A DNA stretch of 25,359 nucleotides from a virus, in IMG/VR virus record IMGVR_UViG_3300044730_001493, positions 1-25,359 of that record; one strand, given 5' to 3'. This document shows positions 8,210-16,461 of this stretch, piece by piece. The notes beneath the pieces were generated by a model. It did no database searches. It worked only from the letters and a program-made list of their open reading frames with translations, and was not told the DNA's origin. The position numbers and the translations under genes are program-made. Position 1 is the stretch's first letter. The number at the start of each line of letters is the position of its first letter.

Positions 8210-8281
8210 GGGAGTATAGCTTAATGGTCAGAGCGGCCTGCTTATAACGGGTTAGTCTGGGTTCAACTCCCAGTACTCCTA
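8210..8281 (+). tRNA. tRNA-Ile(UAU)
   Basis: A full cloverleaf folds by hand: acceptor 8210-8216 with 8274-8280 (G1.U72 wobble), D stem 8219-8222 with 8231-8234, anticodon stem 8236-8240 with 8248-8252 (two G.U pairs), loop 8241-8247, variable loop 8253-8256, T stem 8257-8261 with 8269-8273 and loop TTCAACT. The anticodon at 8243-8245 is TAT, reading AUA. A at 8281 is the discriminator; CCA is not encoded. Most bacteria read AUA with a lysidine-modified CAU tRNA, so a UAU tRNA is uncommon. Confidence 0.88.
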
Positions 8282-8283
8282 TT

Positions 8284-8306
8284 GCTATTCGTTATTTGCG
8301 AATAGC
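8284..8306 (+). other. Hairpin between tRNA genes
   Basis: GCTATTCG at 8284-8291 is the exact reverse complement of CGAATAGC at 8299-8306, with a 7-base loop. It lies between the first two tRNAs and no T run follows, so it is not an ordinary terminator. It could be a processing signal or a tRNA remnant. Confidence 0.55.
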
Positions 8307-8311
8307 GAATA

Positions 8312-8388
8312 GGTCGTATAGCAATCTGTTCGAATGCAGCGGTCTCATAAACCGCCGAAGGTGGGTTAGATTCCCACTGCGACCACCA
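8312..8388 (+). tRNA. tRNA-Met(CAU), elongator type or possibly Ile2
   Basis: Acceptor GGTCGTA (8312-8318) pairs with TGCGACC (8378-8384), with one G.U. Anticodon stem GCGGT/ACCGC (8339-8343, 8351-8355) is perfect; loop CTCATAA gives anticodon CAT at 8346-8348. T stem GTGGG/CCCAC (8361-8365, 8373-8377) has loop TTAGATT. The D stem is only three pairs (8321-8323 with 8335-8337) and the D loop is atypical. A discriminator and CCA are encoded (8385-8388). The G1-C72 pair and the anticodon stem argue against an initiator. Whether it is charged with Met or becomes a lysidine-type Ile tRNA cannot be told from sequence. Confidence 0.8.
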
Positions 8389-8461
8389 GCCCGATTAGTC
8401 CAGCGGAAGAGACAGAGCACTTAAAATGCTTCCAGGGTCGGTTCGAATCCGACATCGGGCA
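8389..8461 (+). tRNA. tRNA with anticodon UAA (nominally Leu) but class I, short variable loop
   Basis: Acceptor GCCCGAT/ATCGGGC (8389-8395, 8454-8460) and T stem GTCGG/CCGAC (8437-8441, 8449-8453, loop TTCGAAT) are perfect. The anticodon stem is GAGCA/TGCTT (8415-8419, 8427-8431); loop CTTAAAA puts TAA at 8422-8424, reading UUA. The variable loop is only CCAGG (8432-8436), whereas bacterial tRNA-Leu normally has a long variable arm. The D stem has three pairs. The gene begins directly after the CCA of the preceding tRNA. The discriminator is A8461; no CCA is encoded. Confidence 0.8.
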
Positions 8462-8465
8462 TAAA

Positions 8466-8473
8466 AATAAATA
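8466..8473 (+). promoter_or_regulatory. NATAAATA late-promoter-like motif
   Basis: AATAAATA at 8466-8473 matches the T4-type late promoter core (TATAAATA in T4, NATAAATA reported in cyanophage S-PM2), 21 bases before the ATG at 8495. In AT-rich DNA such 8-mers also arise by chance. Confidence 0.4.
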
Positions 8474-8494
8474 TAAGATATGGGAGCAAATCCT

Positions 8495-8800
8495 ATGTCT
8501 TATAAAATCACTCAAGCATACTGCTGGTATAACAATGGTAGTATGATAGTGAAAATGTATTTCATCAACGAGTTGCCATTTACTTTTGATGAATTGCCAG
8601 AAGGTCATCTATATGATCAGGATCTTTGTAGAGAAGCAGACAAATATCTAGCATACGAACCAGAAGACTTATATTTAAATTCTTTCTATTTGATAGATGA
8701 AGAAGCACATCCTTGCTTCTTTCCAGTTGATATAGAAAACCCACAAGATTTGCCAGAAGACCTTCAATACGATCTTGATGAGGAGGATCTCGCTAACTAA
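8495..8800 (+). CDS. Acidic protein of unknown function
   Basis: 101 residues beginning MSYKITQAYCWYNNGSMIVK. The upstream in-frame ATG at 8480 was rejected because GGGAG at 8482-8486 is a good ribosome site placed eight bases before 8495. The protein is strongly acidic toward the C-terminus, with runs of Glu/Asp (FDELPEG, YEPEDLYL, DLDEEDL). No membrane segment or recognised motif is visible. It stands between the tRNAs and the first tail fibre. A CTAAATA motif overlaps its stop (8797-8803) and may be a weak late promoter for the fibre gene. Confidence 0.7.
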   Translation: MSYKITQAYCWYNNGSMIVKMYFINELPFTFDELPEGHLYDQDLCREADKYLAYEPEDLYLNSFYLIDEEAHPCFFPVDIENPQDLPEDLQYDLDEEDLAN

Positions 8801-8832
8801 ATAAAAGATAATGAGATCTCAAGAATAGAAAA

Positions 8833-11800
8833 ATGCCTCTGAATAAGTTAGATAACTTTATCAAAAATGTTGATGGGCGTACATTATATGTAAATCCAAA
8901 TGATTTAGACGCTACAGATTCAATTACGAATACTGGTAACTCTCTTGCTCAACCGTTTAAAACCATACAAAGAGCACTGTTAGAGGCAGCAAGATTTTCT
9001 TTTGTAAGTGGAAAAGATAACGATTTAGTAGAAAAGACAACTATTTTAGTTTGGCCTGGTGAACATTTAATTGATAACAGACCTGGTTTTGCAATTTATG
9101 ATAATGGTGGCACAGCATATGCAGTTCCACCAACAGGAGGAACAGGTTCTCCTGCACAAGGCGTCTTATCATTAGAATTGGATTCCAATTTCGATTTAAC
9201 GCAAGAAGATAATATTCTCTATAAGTTTAATAGTATTAATGGTGGTGTTGTAGTTCCCAGAGGAACTTCTATTGTTGGTCTTGACTTAAGAAAAACAAAA
9301 GTCAGACCAAAGTATGTTCCTAATCCAACAGACCCATTAGTTGCTAAATCTGCAATTTTTAGAGTCACCGGCGCCTGTTACTTCTGGCAGTTTTCTTTCT
9401 TTGATGGAGACGATTCTGGACTTGTTTATACTCATCCATCATTTTTCACTAGCAACTATCAATCAACTCCAAGATTCTCTCACCACAAACTGACTTGCTT
9501 TGAGTATGCTGATGGTGTCAATGAGGTTGGTACTTATGGTCTAACTGACCTTGATATGTATTATAGCAAGTTATCGAATGCTTTTAATTCATATCGTCCA
9601 ATTCCAACAACTGCAAAGTTTCCTGCAAGTGATGAGGATTTTGCAAAGAGAAATTCGGAATGGGAGATTGTTGGTGCATTTGCATCAGACCCACTTGATA
9701 TTTCTTCAATTATTTCTGGAAATGGAACTACAGCAAGTACACAAGTTACTGTAACAACTTCAGAAGCACATAATCTAAATGTAGGCACTCCAATTAAAAT
9801 CAGAGGAGTTTCTGCACCAGAATATAATATTGCTTCAGTAGTCCAATCTGTAATTAGTGATACTCAATTTACATATTTACTTGAAACATTCCCAATTACT
9901 CTTCCCGCTAACCCAAGCGCATCTGGTGCGACAGTTGTAGTTGAAACTGATACCGTATCTGGTGCGTCTCCTTACATCTTCAACTGCTCATTGAGATCAG
10001 TTTGGGGTATGAATGGAATGCACGCTGATGGTAGTAAAGCATCAGGATTCCGTTCGATGGTTGTTGCACAGTTTACTGCTGTGTCACTTCAAAAAGACGA
10101 CCGTGCATTTGTAAAGTATGATAAAGAAACAAGATCTTATAATGGAGTCATTTATAGCACTGTTTATGGTGGAGATTTGCCAACCGGTGCTTCACAAACA
10201 GATACTACAAAAGTTTATCACCTAGATCCAGATGCGATTTATCGACACGGGTGGGAAACTAGTCACATTAAAGTTACAAATGATTCTTTCATTCAGGTTG
10301 TTTCTGTTTTCGCAATCGGATTCAACAAACACTTTGACCTAGAGTCTGGTGGTGATGCATCGATTACCAACTCAAACTCTAACTTTGGTCAGATTTCATT
10401 AAACTCTGATGGATATAAGGCACAAGCATTTTCAAAAGATAATAATGCTTTCATTACATCAATTATCACACCTAGAGATATTAATCCAGTAGAAGAAGAT
10501 ATTGAATGGTTGTCAATCGATGTTGGTCTTACAACATCTGTTGGTATTACAACTCATCTTTATCTTTTTGGTCTCAATGCAGTAGATAGTATTCCTGTAA
10601 GTGTTACTCAAGGATATCGAATTGGTGCAAGAGTAAATGATAAACTTTATCTTTCAATCGGTTCGACAGAATATTCTGCAAACATTTATATGCAAGATGG
10701 AGTTACAAGCTCCTTCCACGCATATTCAGTAACAAGTGTATCTTCTTCAACTCTAACTCTTGGAACTCACGCTATTCAAACTGGTGAGAAGATTATTATT
10801 AACAGTGAAACTGGAGATCTTCCAGAAAATGTAACTCCACATATTGTTTATTATGCAATTCGTGTTAACTCAACTCAAATTCGTCTTGCAACATCATTCA
10901 CCAATGCTCTGAACAATGAGGCATTAACTCTGTATGGTGGCACTCAACTGGAAGTTTACAGTAGAGTTTCTGATAAAATTGCAGGGGATATTGGATCTCC
11001 AATTCAATTTAACTCTACAGTAGGAAACTGGTATGTTACTGTAAATAGTGCAAACGAAATTTATAATCAACTTAATGCACTAGGAGTCGCGGAGTTAGGT
11101 GAAACAACAGATCTTACTTATGTTAAGAGAATCGTTGATGAAAGAAGTTTGGATGAGAGAGTTTATAAGATTAGAGCAGTTATTCCAAAAGAACTCACTG
11201 CTGCTAAAGATCCTGAAGAAGGATTTATTATTCAGGATTCAAGCACAACTGGTGCCCGTCCAAATGACTTTACAAGAACTAGTATTGCGAGCACGGATTA
11301 TGAGTATAACAAGAATCCAAGATTTATTACAACCTGTTCTGTAAGTTCCAATACAATTACAGTATTGTCTGAAATTCCTCACGATTTGAATATTGGTGAT
11401 ATTGTTGTTGTTAAGAATGTAACTGACAGTAATAATCTACCTGGCACAGATAATCGTGGTTATAACGGACGCTTCCGTGTTGCATCCGTTGTAGATGATA
11501 TGTCATTTACATATTCTACAACTGACTTAAGTGGAAGAGTTCATACTCCCGGAGCAACGAGCACAAATAATATTGACTTGAGAGTTACGGATGACCAAGT
11601 TAGAGAACTTCCACGTTTTGAAAGAAATGATATTCAACAAAACTTGTATGTTTATCGAAATGAAGTCATCTCCCCATATGTTCAAGGGCAGCAGGATGGA
11701 ATTTACCACTTGTATGTTTTAAATGCAAGTAATGGAATTCCAGAAGAATTTATCAATCTCAAGTATTCGCAGAGTCCTGTAGACCTCTATCCACAGTTGG

Positions 11801-14418
11801 ATAGAGATAATGTTGAGGCAAATCCCCCATCGGCAAAGACATTTGCTCTTCGTGCTCCAATTGGTGACACAAACACCAGTGATTTAAAGAAGAGTATTAC
11901 CAGAGAAACTGTTGATAAATTTGCAATATCTTTGGGAATTGGTCAATCAATTACTGCAGCATCCACAACACCAACGAGTTCAACACTCACATTCGGCAGA
12001 AGACACGGATTTGGTGCAATTACTCTCGGTGCAATTACTGCAGGAGCATCCTATAATAATGGAACTTATTATGATGTAAAACTCTTAAATACAGACCCAA
12101 ATCCACTTGTTGGAACTTGGAAAGGTGCAACAGCAAAAGTTGTTGTATCTGGCGGCGCTGTCACTTCTGTTGATATTATTTCTGCTGGTTCTGGTTATAC
12201 AAATGGAGAGGCACTCTATTTTGATAATACCAGAATTGGTGCTGGTAATGGTAATGCAAGATATACCTTATCCACTGCTGGTATTTCTACAAGCGTTGGT
12301 GATGTAGTTCAGGTTACTGGTATCGGTACAACCGCAGATTCATATCATCGTATCAGTGCAGTCAACTCTGCAACTCAAATTTCTATTGCTAAAACTGCAG
12401 GAGACCCAAATCCTGTTGTTGGACAATATGCTGTAGTTGTTGGTCCATCCGCAAGAGTTACATCAACGAGTTATAGTTCTGTAACAGGAATTGCAACATT
12501 TACAACAGCAACCCCACACGGATTGTTAGCAGGAAATAAGTTTAGAATTATTGATTCTTCAAATAATAATGTTGGAGACTACATTGTAAAAGAAAGAGTA
12601 GGTGTTACTACATTTACAGCAACAACGAATAAGTCTTTAAGTGTTGTAAATGGATTTGTTTTAAAGCACTCTCTATCTGCAAATGATGCAATCTCTGATG
12701 TTAGAGAAGAAAACTTTGGTGTCCGTCAAATTTCTTTCTATGGAAATGAAATTGTAAGACTCACAACAGCAATTACAGACGATTCTGCTGCGACAACACT
12801 TCAAGTTTCTTCCATCACTTCAGGTATTGGCACCGGTGCAAGATTCCCAATGGGTTCTTACATTCAGGTTGATAGTGAGGTAATGCGAATTACTTCTTCA
12901 AGTAATAACTCTCAATTTACAGTTCTTCGTGGTGCTCTTGGAACAAGAAAAGAAAGTCACGATGCTGGTTCTTTGATTCGCAAAATTAATCCCCTTCCCG
13001 TTGAGTTCCGCAGACCATCTATCGTTCGTGCTTCTGGACATACATTTGAATATCTTGGATATGGTCCTGGAAACTATTCCACAGGTCTTCCTCAAGTTCA
13101 ATTGAAGTCTCTGACTGAAAGAGAAGACTTCCTAGTACAATCTCAAGAAAGGTCTGGTGGTATTGTTGTTTATACTGGTATGAATAATAGTGGTGATTTC
13201 TTCAGTGGAAACACCAAAACATCTTCATCTTCTGGTGAAATCACTTCATATGATATTCCAACTCCTACAGTAACTGGTGAAGACCCTTCCAAGTCTAGTG
13301 TTGTTTATGATGAAGTCACTGTTAAGGAGAGGCTACTTGTAGAAGGTGGTGATTCTGGCACAATCCTTTCCCAGTTTGACGGTCCAGTTACATTCAACAA
13401 GCAAATTAGAGCAAAAGACGCTGTAACCTTTAGTGGTCAAGTTAGAATCACTAATGCATCAACTTCAGATTCTGTTGGAAAAGGTGCTCTAATTGTTAAG
13501 GGTGGAGTTGGAATTGGTGAGAATCTTTATGTCGGTGGGAATACATTTTACACCGGCACTGTTGCAATTGCAAATGCAACAGATTCTACAACCACAACCA
13601 CTGGAGCATTTACAGTTGCTGGTGGAGTCGGAATCGCAAAGAATCTGAATGTCGGTGGTTCATTATCAGTTGCAGGTGTATCAACATTTACTGGTCTTCT
13701 TGACGCAAATGGTGGAGCAACAATCGACAACATTAGAATTGGTGTTGCTGGAGACAATGAAATTGACACTTCCACTGGAAACTTAACAATTGATTCTGCT
13801 GGTGGTACTACAACTCTTGATGACAACGTTAATATTACTGGCACTGCAACAGTTACAGGTCTCCTTGATGCAAATGGTGGGGCATCGATTGATAACATTC
13901 AAATCGGAATCACTGGTGACAATGAAATTGATACTTCCACTGGTAATCTAACAATTGATTCTGCTGGTGGTACTACAACTCTTGATGATAATGTCAGCGT
14001 CACAGGTACTCTATCGGTAACTAGCACTTTAAGTGTAAATGGAAATACAACTCTTGGTAATGATAGTGGTGACATTACAACTGTTAATGGGGAGTTGAGA
14101 GTTACTGGAGACATCACTGCATTCTATACTTCTGACCAAAGATTCAAAGATAATATCCAACCAATTGAAAATCCACTTGCTAAAGTCCTTTCAATCAGTG
14201 GTAATACTTATTCTTGGAATGAGAAATCTGGAAAAGAAGGAAATGATGTTGGTGTAATCGCACAAGAAGTTCTAGAAGTTCTTCCTGAAGCAGTTACAAA
14301 TAGAGATAATGGTTACTTGGCAGTTGATTATCAAAGACTCGTTCCTCTGCTTGTAGAAGCAATTAAAGAGTTGTCAGGTAAAGTTGAATATCTTGAGCAA
14401 AAACTCCAAGATAAATAA
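8833..14418 (+). CDS. Long tail fibre with C-terminal S74 intramolecular chaperone
   Basis: 1861 residues. The N-terminus (KNVDGRTLYVNPNDLDATDS, then PFKTIQRALLEAARF) resembles the start of pectate-lyase-like beta-helices used in phage fibres. The long middle is beta-rich, with modules such as SAGSGYTNGEALYFDN and VTTFTATTNKS. Residues about 1620-1730 hold two 55-residue repeats of the TGLLDANGG ... NEIDTSTGNLTIDSAGG type. The last 96 residues are a Peptidase_S74 chaperone: S1767, D1768, R1770 and K1772 form the SDxRxK signature, followed by GVIAQEVLEVLPEAV and a terminal coiled coil. In this family the domain trimerises the fibre and then cuts itself off just before the serine. It would therefore shape a trimeric receptor-binding or side fibre. 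The distal receptor-binding part cannot be pinpointed. Confidence 0.9.
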   Translation: MPLNKLDNFIKNVDGRTLYVNPNDLDATDSITNTGNSLAQPFKTIQRALLEAARFSFVSGKDNDLVEKTTILVWPGEHLIDNRPGFAIYDNGGTAYAVPPTGGTGSPAQGVLSLELDSNFDLTQEDNILYKFNSINGGVVVPRGTSIVGLDLRKTKVRPKYVPNPTDPLVAKSAIFRVTGACYFWQFSFFDGDDSGLVYTHPSFFTSNYQSTPRFSHHKLTCFEYADGVNEVGTYGLTDLDMYYSKLSNAFNSYRPIPTTAKFPASDEDFAKRNSEWEIVGAFASDPLDISSIISGNGTTASTQVTVTTSEAHNLNVGTPIKIRGVSAPEYNIASVVQSVISDTQFTYLLETFPITLPANPSASGATVVVETDTVSGASPYIFNCSLRSVWGMNGMHADGSKASGFRSMVVAQFTAVSLQKDDRAFVKYDKETRSYNGVIYSTVYGGDLPTGASQTDTTKVYHLDPDAIYRHGWETSHIKVTNDSFIQVVSVFAIGFNKHFDLESGGDASITNSNSNFGQISLNSDGYKAQAFSKDNNAFITSIITPRDINPVEEDIEWLSIDVGLTTSVGITTHLYLFGLNAVDSIPVSVTQGYRIGARVNDKLYLSIGSTEYSANIYMQDGVTSSFHAYSVTSVSSSTLTLGTHAIQTGEKIIINSETGDLPENVTPHIVYYAIRVNSTQIRLATSFTNALNNEALTLYGGTQLEVYSRVSDKIAGDIGSPIQFNSTVGNWYVTVNSANEIYNQLNALGVAELGETTDLTYVKRIVDERSLDERVYKIRAVIPKELTAAKDPEEGFIIQDSSTTGARPNDFTRTSIASTDYEYNKNPRFITTCSVSSNTITVLSEIPHDLNIGDIVVVKNVTDSNNLPGTDNRGYNGRFRVASVVDDMSFTYSTTDLSGRVHTPGATSTNNIDLRVTDDQVRELPRFERNDIQQNLYVYRNEVISPYVQGQQDGIYHLYVLNASNGIPEEFINLKYSQSPVDLYPQLDRDNVEANPPSAKTFALRAPIGDTNTSDLKKSITRETVDKFAISLGIGQSITAASTTPTSSTLTFGRRHGFGAITLGAITAGASYNNGTYYDVKLLNTDPNPLVGTWKGATAKVVVSGGAVTSVDIISAGSGYTNGEALYFDNTRIGAGNGNARYTLSTAGISTSVGDVVQVTGIGTTADSYHRISAVNSATQISIAKTAGDPNPVVGQYAVVVGPSARVTSTSYSSVTGIATFTTATPHGLLAGNKFRIIDSSNNNVGDYIVKERVGVTTFTATTNKSLSVVNGFVLKHSLSANDAISDVREENFGVRQISFYGNEIVRLTTAITDDSAATTLQVSSITSGIGTGARFPMGSYIQVDSEVMRITSSSNNSQFTVLRGALGTRKESHDAGSLIRKINPLPVEFRRPSIVRASGHTFEYLGYGPGNYSTGLPQVQLKSLTEREDFLVQSQERSGGIVVYTGMNNSGDFFSGNTKTSSSSGEITSYDIPTPTVTGEDPSKSSVVYDEVTVKERLLVEGGDSGTILSQFDGPVTFNKQIRAKDAVTFSGQVRITNASTSDSVGKGALIVKGGVGIGENLYVGGNTFYTGTVAIANATDSTTTTTGAFTVAGGVGIAKNLNVGGSLSVAGVSTFTGLLDANGGATIDNIRIGVAGDNEIDTSTGNLTIDSAGGTTTLDDNVNITGTATVTGLLDANGGASIDNIQIGITGDNEIDTSTGNLTIDSAGGTTTLDDNVSVTGTLSVTSTLSVNGNTTLGNDSGDITTVNGELRVTGDITAFYTSDQRFKDNIQPIENPLAKVLSISGNTYSWNEKSGKEGNDVGVIAQEVLEVLPEAVTNRDNGYLAVDYQRLVPLLVEAIKELSGKVEYLEQKLQDK
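13693..14022 (+). repeat. Two tandem 165-base repeats inside the fibre gene
   Basis: The unit at 13693-13857 is repeated at 13858-14022, offset exactly 165 bases (55 codons). Similarity is strongest over about the first 135 bases and then fades. Differences are mostly at third codon positions. The encoded unit includes DNEIDTSTGNLTIDSAGGTT. Confidence 0.8.
14410..14417 (+). promoter_or_regulatory. NATAAATA late-promoter-like motif
   Basis: GATAAATA at 14410-14417 spans the last codons and stop region of the long fibre gene and lies 17 bases before the ATG of the next fibre gene. It fits the T4-type late promoter core. Confidence 0.4.
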
Positions 14419-14434
14419 CTAAAAAACATATAAG

Positions 14435-16438
14435 ATGGCAAATTATAAAAAGTCATTTAATTTTAGAAATGGCGTTCAGGTTGATGAAGATAATTTTGTC
14501 GTAAATGCTAATGGTTTGGTGGGAATCGGAACAACGATTCCCGAAGGATATCTTTTGAATGTATATGGTGACACTAGAATTACTGGTCTTGTCACAGCAA
14601 GTCAGTTAAACATTGGAGTTGCAACTGTTGGATTCTTAACTGCAACTGGAGCATCGGTTTCTGGAGTAGTAACTGCAGCATCTTTCTCTGGAAGTGCTGC
14701 AGGATTAACTGGAATTTATGCAATTGCCGTAGATGGGTGGTATATTGATGGTGGATATATCTCTACTACATCGAATGTTGGAATTGGAACAACACTACCA
14801 ACTGGAAATTTCCAAGTTGGCACTGCTGTTACGATTAATAACACTGGAAATGCAACCTATACTGGTATTATAACAGCAGCAGGATTTACTGGAATTGGTA
14901 CAATTTCTGCAGCAACTTTTGTTGGAACTGGTCCTGGTCTTACATCTTTAAATGCATCTAATATTGCATCAGGAACTTTATCAAACGATAGACTACCTTC
15001 AAATATTAGTGTTGCTGGAGTAGTAACTGCTTCGAGTTTTGTCGGAGTTGGGTCAGACTTAACATTACTTAATGCAACTAATATTGCATCGGGGACTTTA
15101 TCAAACAGTAGACTCCCTTCAAATATCAGTGTTGCTGGCGTAGTAACTGCTTCGAGTTTTGTTGGTTCTGGAATTGGAATTACACAAATTAATGCAAGCA
15201 ACATAGAGTCTGGAACTCTATCAAACAGCAGACTTCCCTCAAGCATCAGTGTTTCGGGAATTGTAACTGCAACTACTTTTGTTGGCAACTTAACTGGAAC
15301 TGCAACAACTGCAACTTCTTTATCTGGAAGTCCAAATATCGTTGTTGGAATTGCAACAGCATCTAATTCTCTAAATGTAGGAACTGCAGGTACAGGATTC
15401 TCTGCACTATCAACTGGAAATGTTGGTATAGGTACTGCAATTCCAACATCAGAATTGCAAATTATTAAAAATAATAACACTCTTGTCGAAGTTATTTCGC
15501 AGACCAACCAAGCAAGAATTAGTATTGGTCAATCTGTTGGAGTAGGCAGAAGTACAGCAGTTATTAGATTTGGAAGTACAAATAAAACTCTTGATATTTT
15601 AAACAATGATACTGGAAATGTAAATCTTTATCTTCACGCTGGACCTTCTGGTATTGGCACTGGTAGATTCGATTGGATTTATGGTCAGACAAATACTGAA
15701 TTAATGTCTCTGACCTATGCAGGATACTTGGGAATTGGAATCACAAATCCAACAAGTAATCTTCACGTCGTAGGAACTTCAACAGTTACAGGTAATGCCA
15801 ATTTCGGAAGCAATGTAACAATTGTAGGTAATCTTACTGTTGGTAGTATAACTTTACCATCCCTGATTACTAACACTAACATTATTAATTCTTCTGGTGT
15901 CTCAACATTCTTCGATTTAGATGTATCTGATAATCTAATAGTTACCAATAACATTGGAATTGGAACTACATCAGCAATTACTGATTTAGATGCCAGAGGA
16001 AAAGTTGCTTTATTTGGAAGTATAGGAATTAACACTGATGTTGTTCCTACTGAAAGTCTAGTTGTCGGTGGATATTCTTACTCTGATGGAGTTGGAATAG
16101 GAACTACTGCAACTGATGCACATCTTGGAGTTTATGGAAATATTGAGATTTATCCTCCAGATGAGGGATATCAATCTATCATCAACGTTTACGGTGGAAA
16201 TGTAATTTTTGATAATACTTCTACGGTTGGTGTAGGAACTACGGTTGCCCTAGCGGCAGTTGACTTCTCAAATGCTGGTTATGGTATTACAAATAAGATT
16301 GCATCCTTTATGATTATACCAAGAATAACCGCATCAGAAAGAGTAGGACTGATTACTCAAATCGGAGCAATCGTTTATAATTTGACAACTAATAAGTTTC
16401 AGGGATACACTGGAGTAGGTTGGACGGATTTCCATTAA
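14435..16438 (+). CDS. Second tail fibre-like protein with GIGTT and 40-residue repeats
   Basis: 667 residues, low complexity and rich in Gly, Thr, Ser, Asn and Ile. It opens with YKKSFNFRNGVQVDEDNFVV and contains about eight copies of a VGIGTTxPxxxLxVxG motif spread along the chain, a hallmark of phage fibre shafts. Residues about 173-292 are three tandem 40-residue repeats (ASNIASGTLSNSRLPSNISV, then AGVVTASSFVG). The C-terminus ends in a compact domain (ERVGLITQIGAIVYN, then NKFQGYTGVGWTDF) common to phage fibres and likely the folding or tip end. No S74 chaperone is present, unlike the gene upstream. It starts 16 bases after that gene's stop and precedes the halogenase. It probably forms a trimeric shaft; receptor specificity is unknown. 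Confidence 0.85.
   Translation: MANYKKSFNFRNGVQVDEDNFVVNANGLVGIGTTIPEGYLLNVYGDTRITGLVTASQLNIGVATVGFLTATGASVSGVVTAASFSGSAAGLTGIYAIAVDGWYIDGGYISTTSNVGIGTTLPTGNFQVGTAVTINNTGNATYTGIITAAGFTGIGTISAATFVGTGPGLTSLNASNIASGTLSNDRLPSNISVAGVVTASSFVGVGSDLTLLNATNIASGTLSNSRLPSNISVAGVVTASSFVGSGIGITQINASNIESGTLSNSRLPSSISVSGIVTATTFVGNLTGTATTATSLSGSPNIVVGIATASNSLNVGTAGTGFSALSTGNVGIGTAIPTSELQIIKNNNTLVEVISQTNQARISIGQSVGVGRSTAVIRFGSTNKTLDILNNDTGNVNLYLHAGPSGIGTGRFDWIYGQTNTELMSLTYAGYLGIGITNPTSNLHVVGTSTVTGNANFGSNVTIVGNLTVGSITLPSLITNTNIINSSGVSTFFDLDVSDNLIVTNNIGIGTTSAITDLDARGKVALFGSIGINTDVVPTESLVVGGYSYSDGVGIGTTATDAHLGVYGNIEIYPPDEGYQSIINVYGGNVIFDNTSTVGVGTTVALAAVDFSNAGYGITNKIASFMIIPRITASERVGLITQIGAIVYNLTTNKFQGYTGVGWTDFH
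14951..15310 (+). repeat. Three tandem 120-base repeats inside the fibre gene
   Basis: Units begin at 14951, 15071 and 15191, exactly 120 bases apart. The first two are nearly identical through GTAGTAACTGCTTCGAGTTT; the third is more diverged. A partial earlier copy may precede 14951. In frame, each unit is 40 residues. Confidence 0.88.
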
Positions 16439-16461
16439 ATAGTATAACTTAATTTGTAAAT

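Noticed and set aside
13548-14117. Minus-strand frames opposite the end of the long fibre
   Set aside because: They mirror the 165-base repeats; the + strand encodes a clear S74 chaperone just downstream.
14951-15310. Tandem repeats considered as a CRISPR array
   Set aside because: The units are contiguous, in frame and coding, with no spacers between them.
14857-15507. 216-codon minus-strand frame over the repeat-rich fibre
   Set aside because: Its repetitive Pro/Val/Thr sequence is the complement of the tandem fibre repeats, and there is no promoter or ribosome site.
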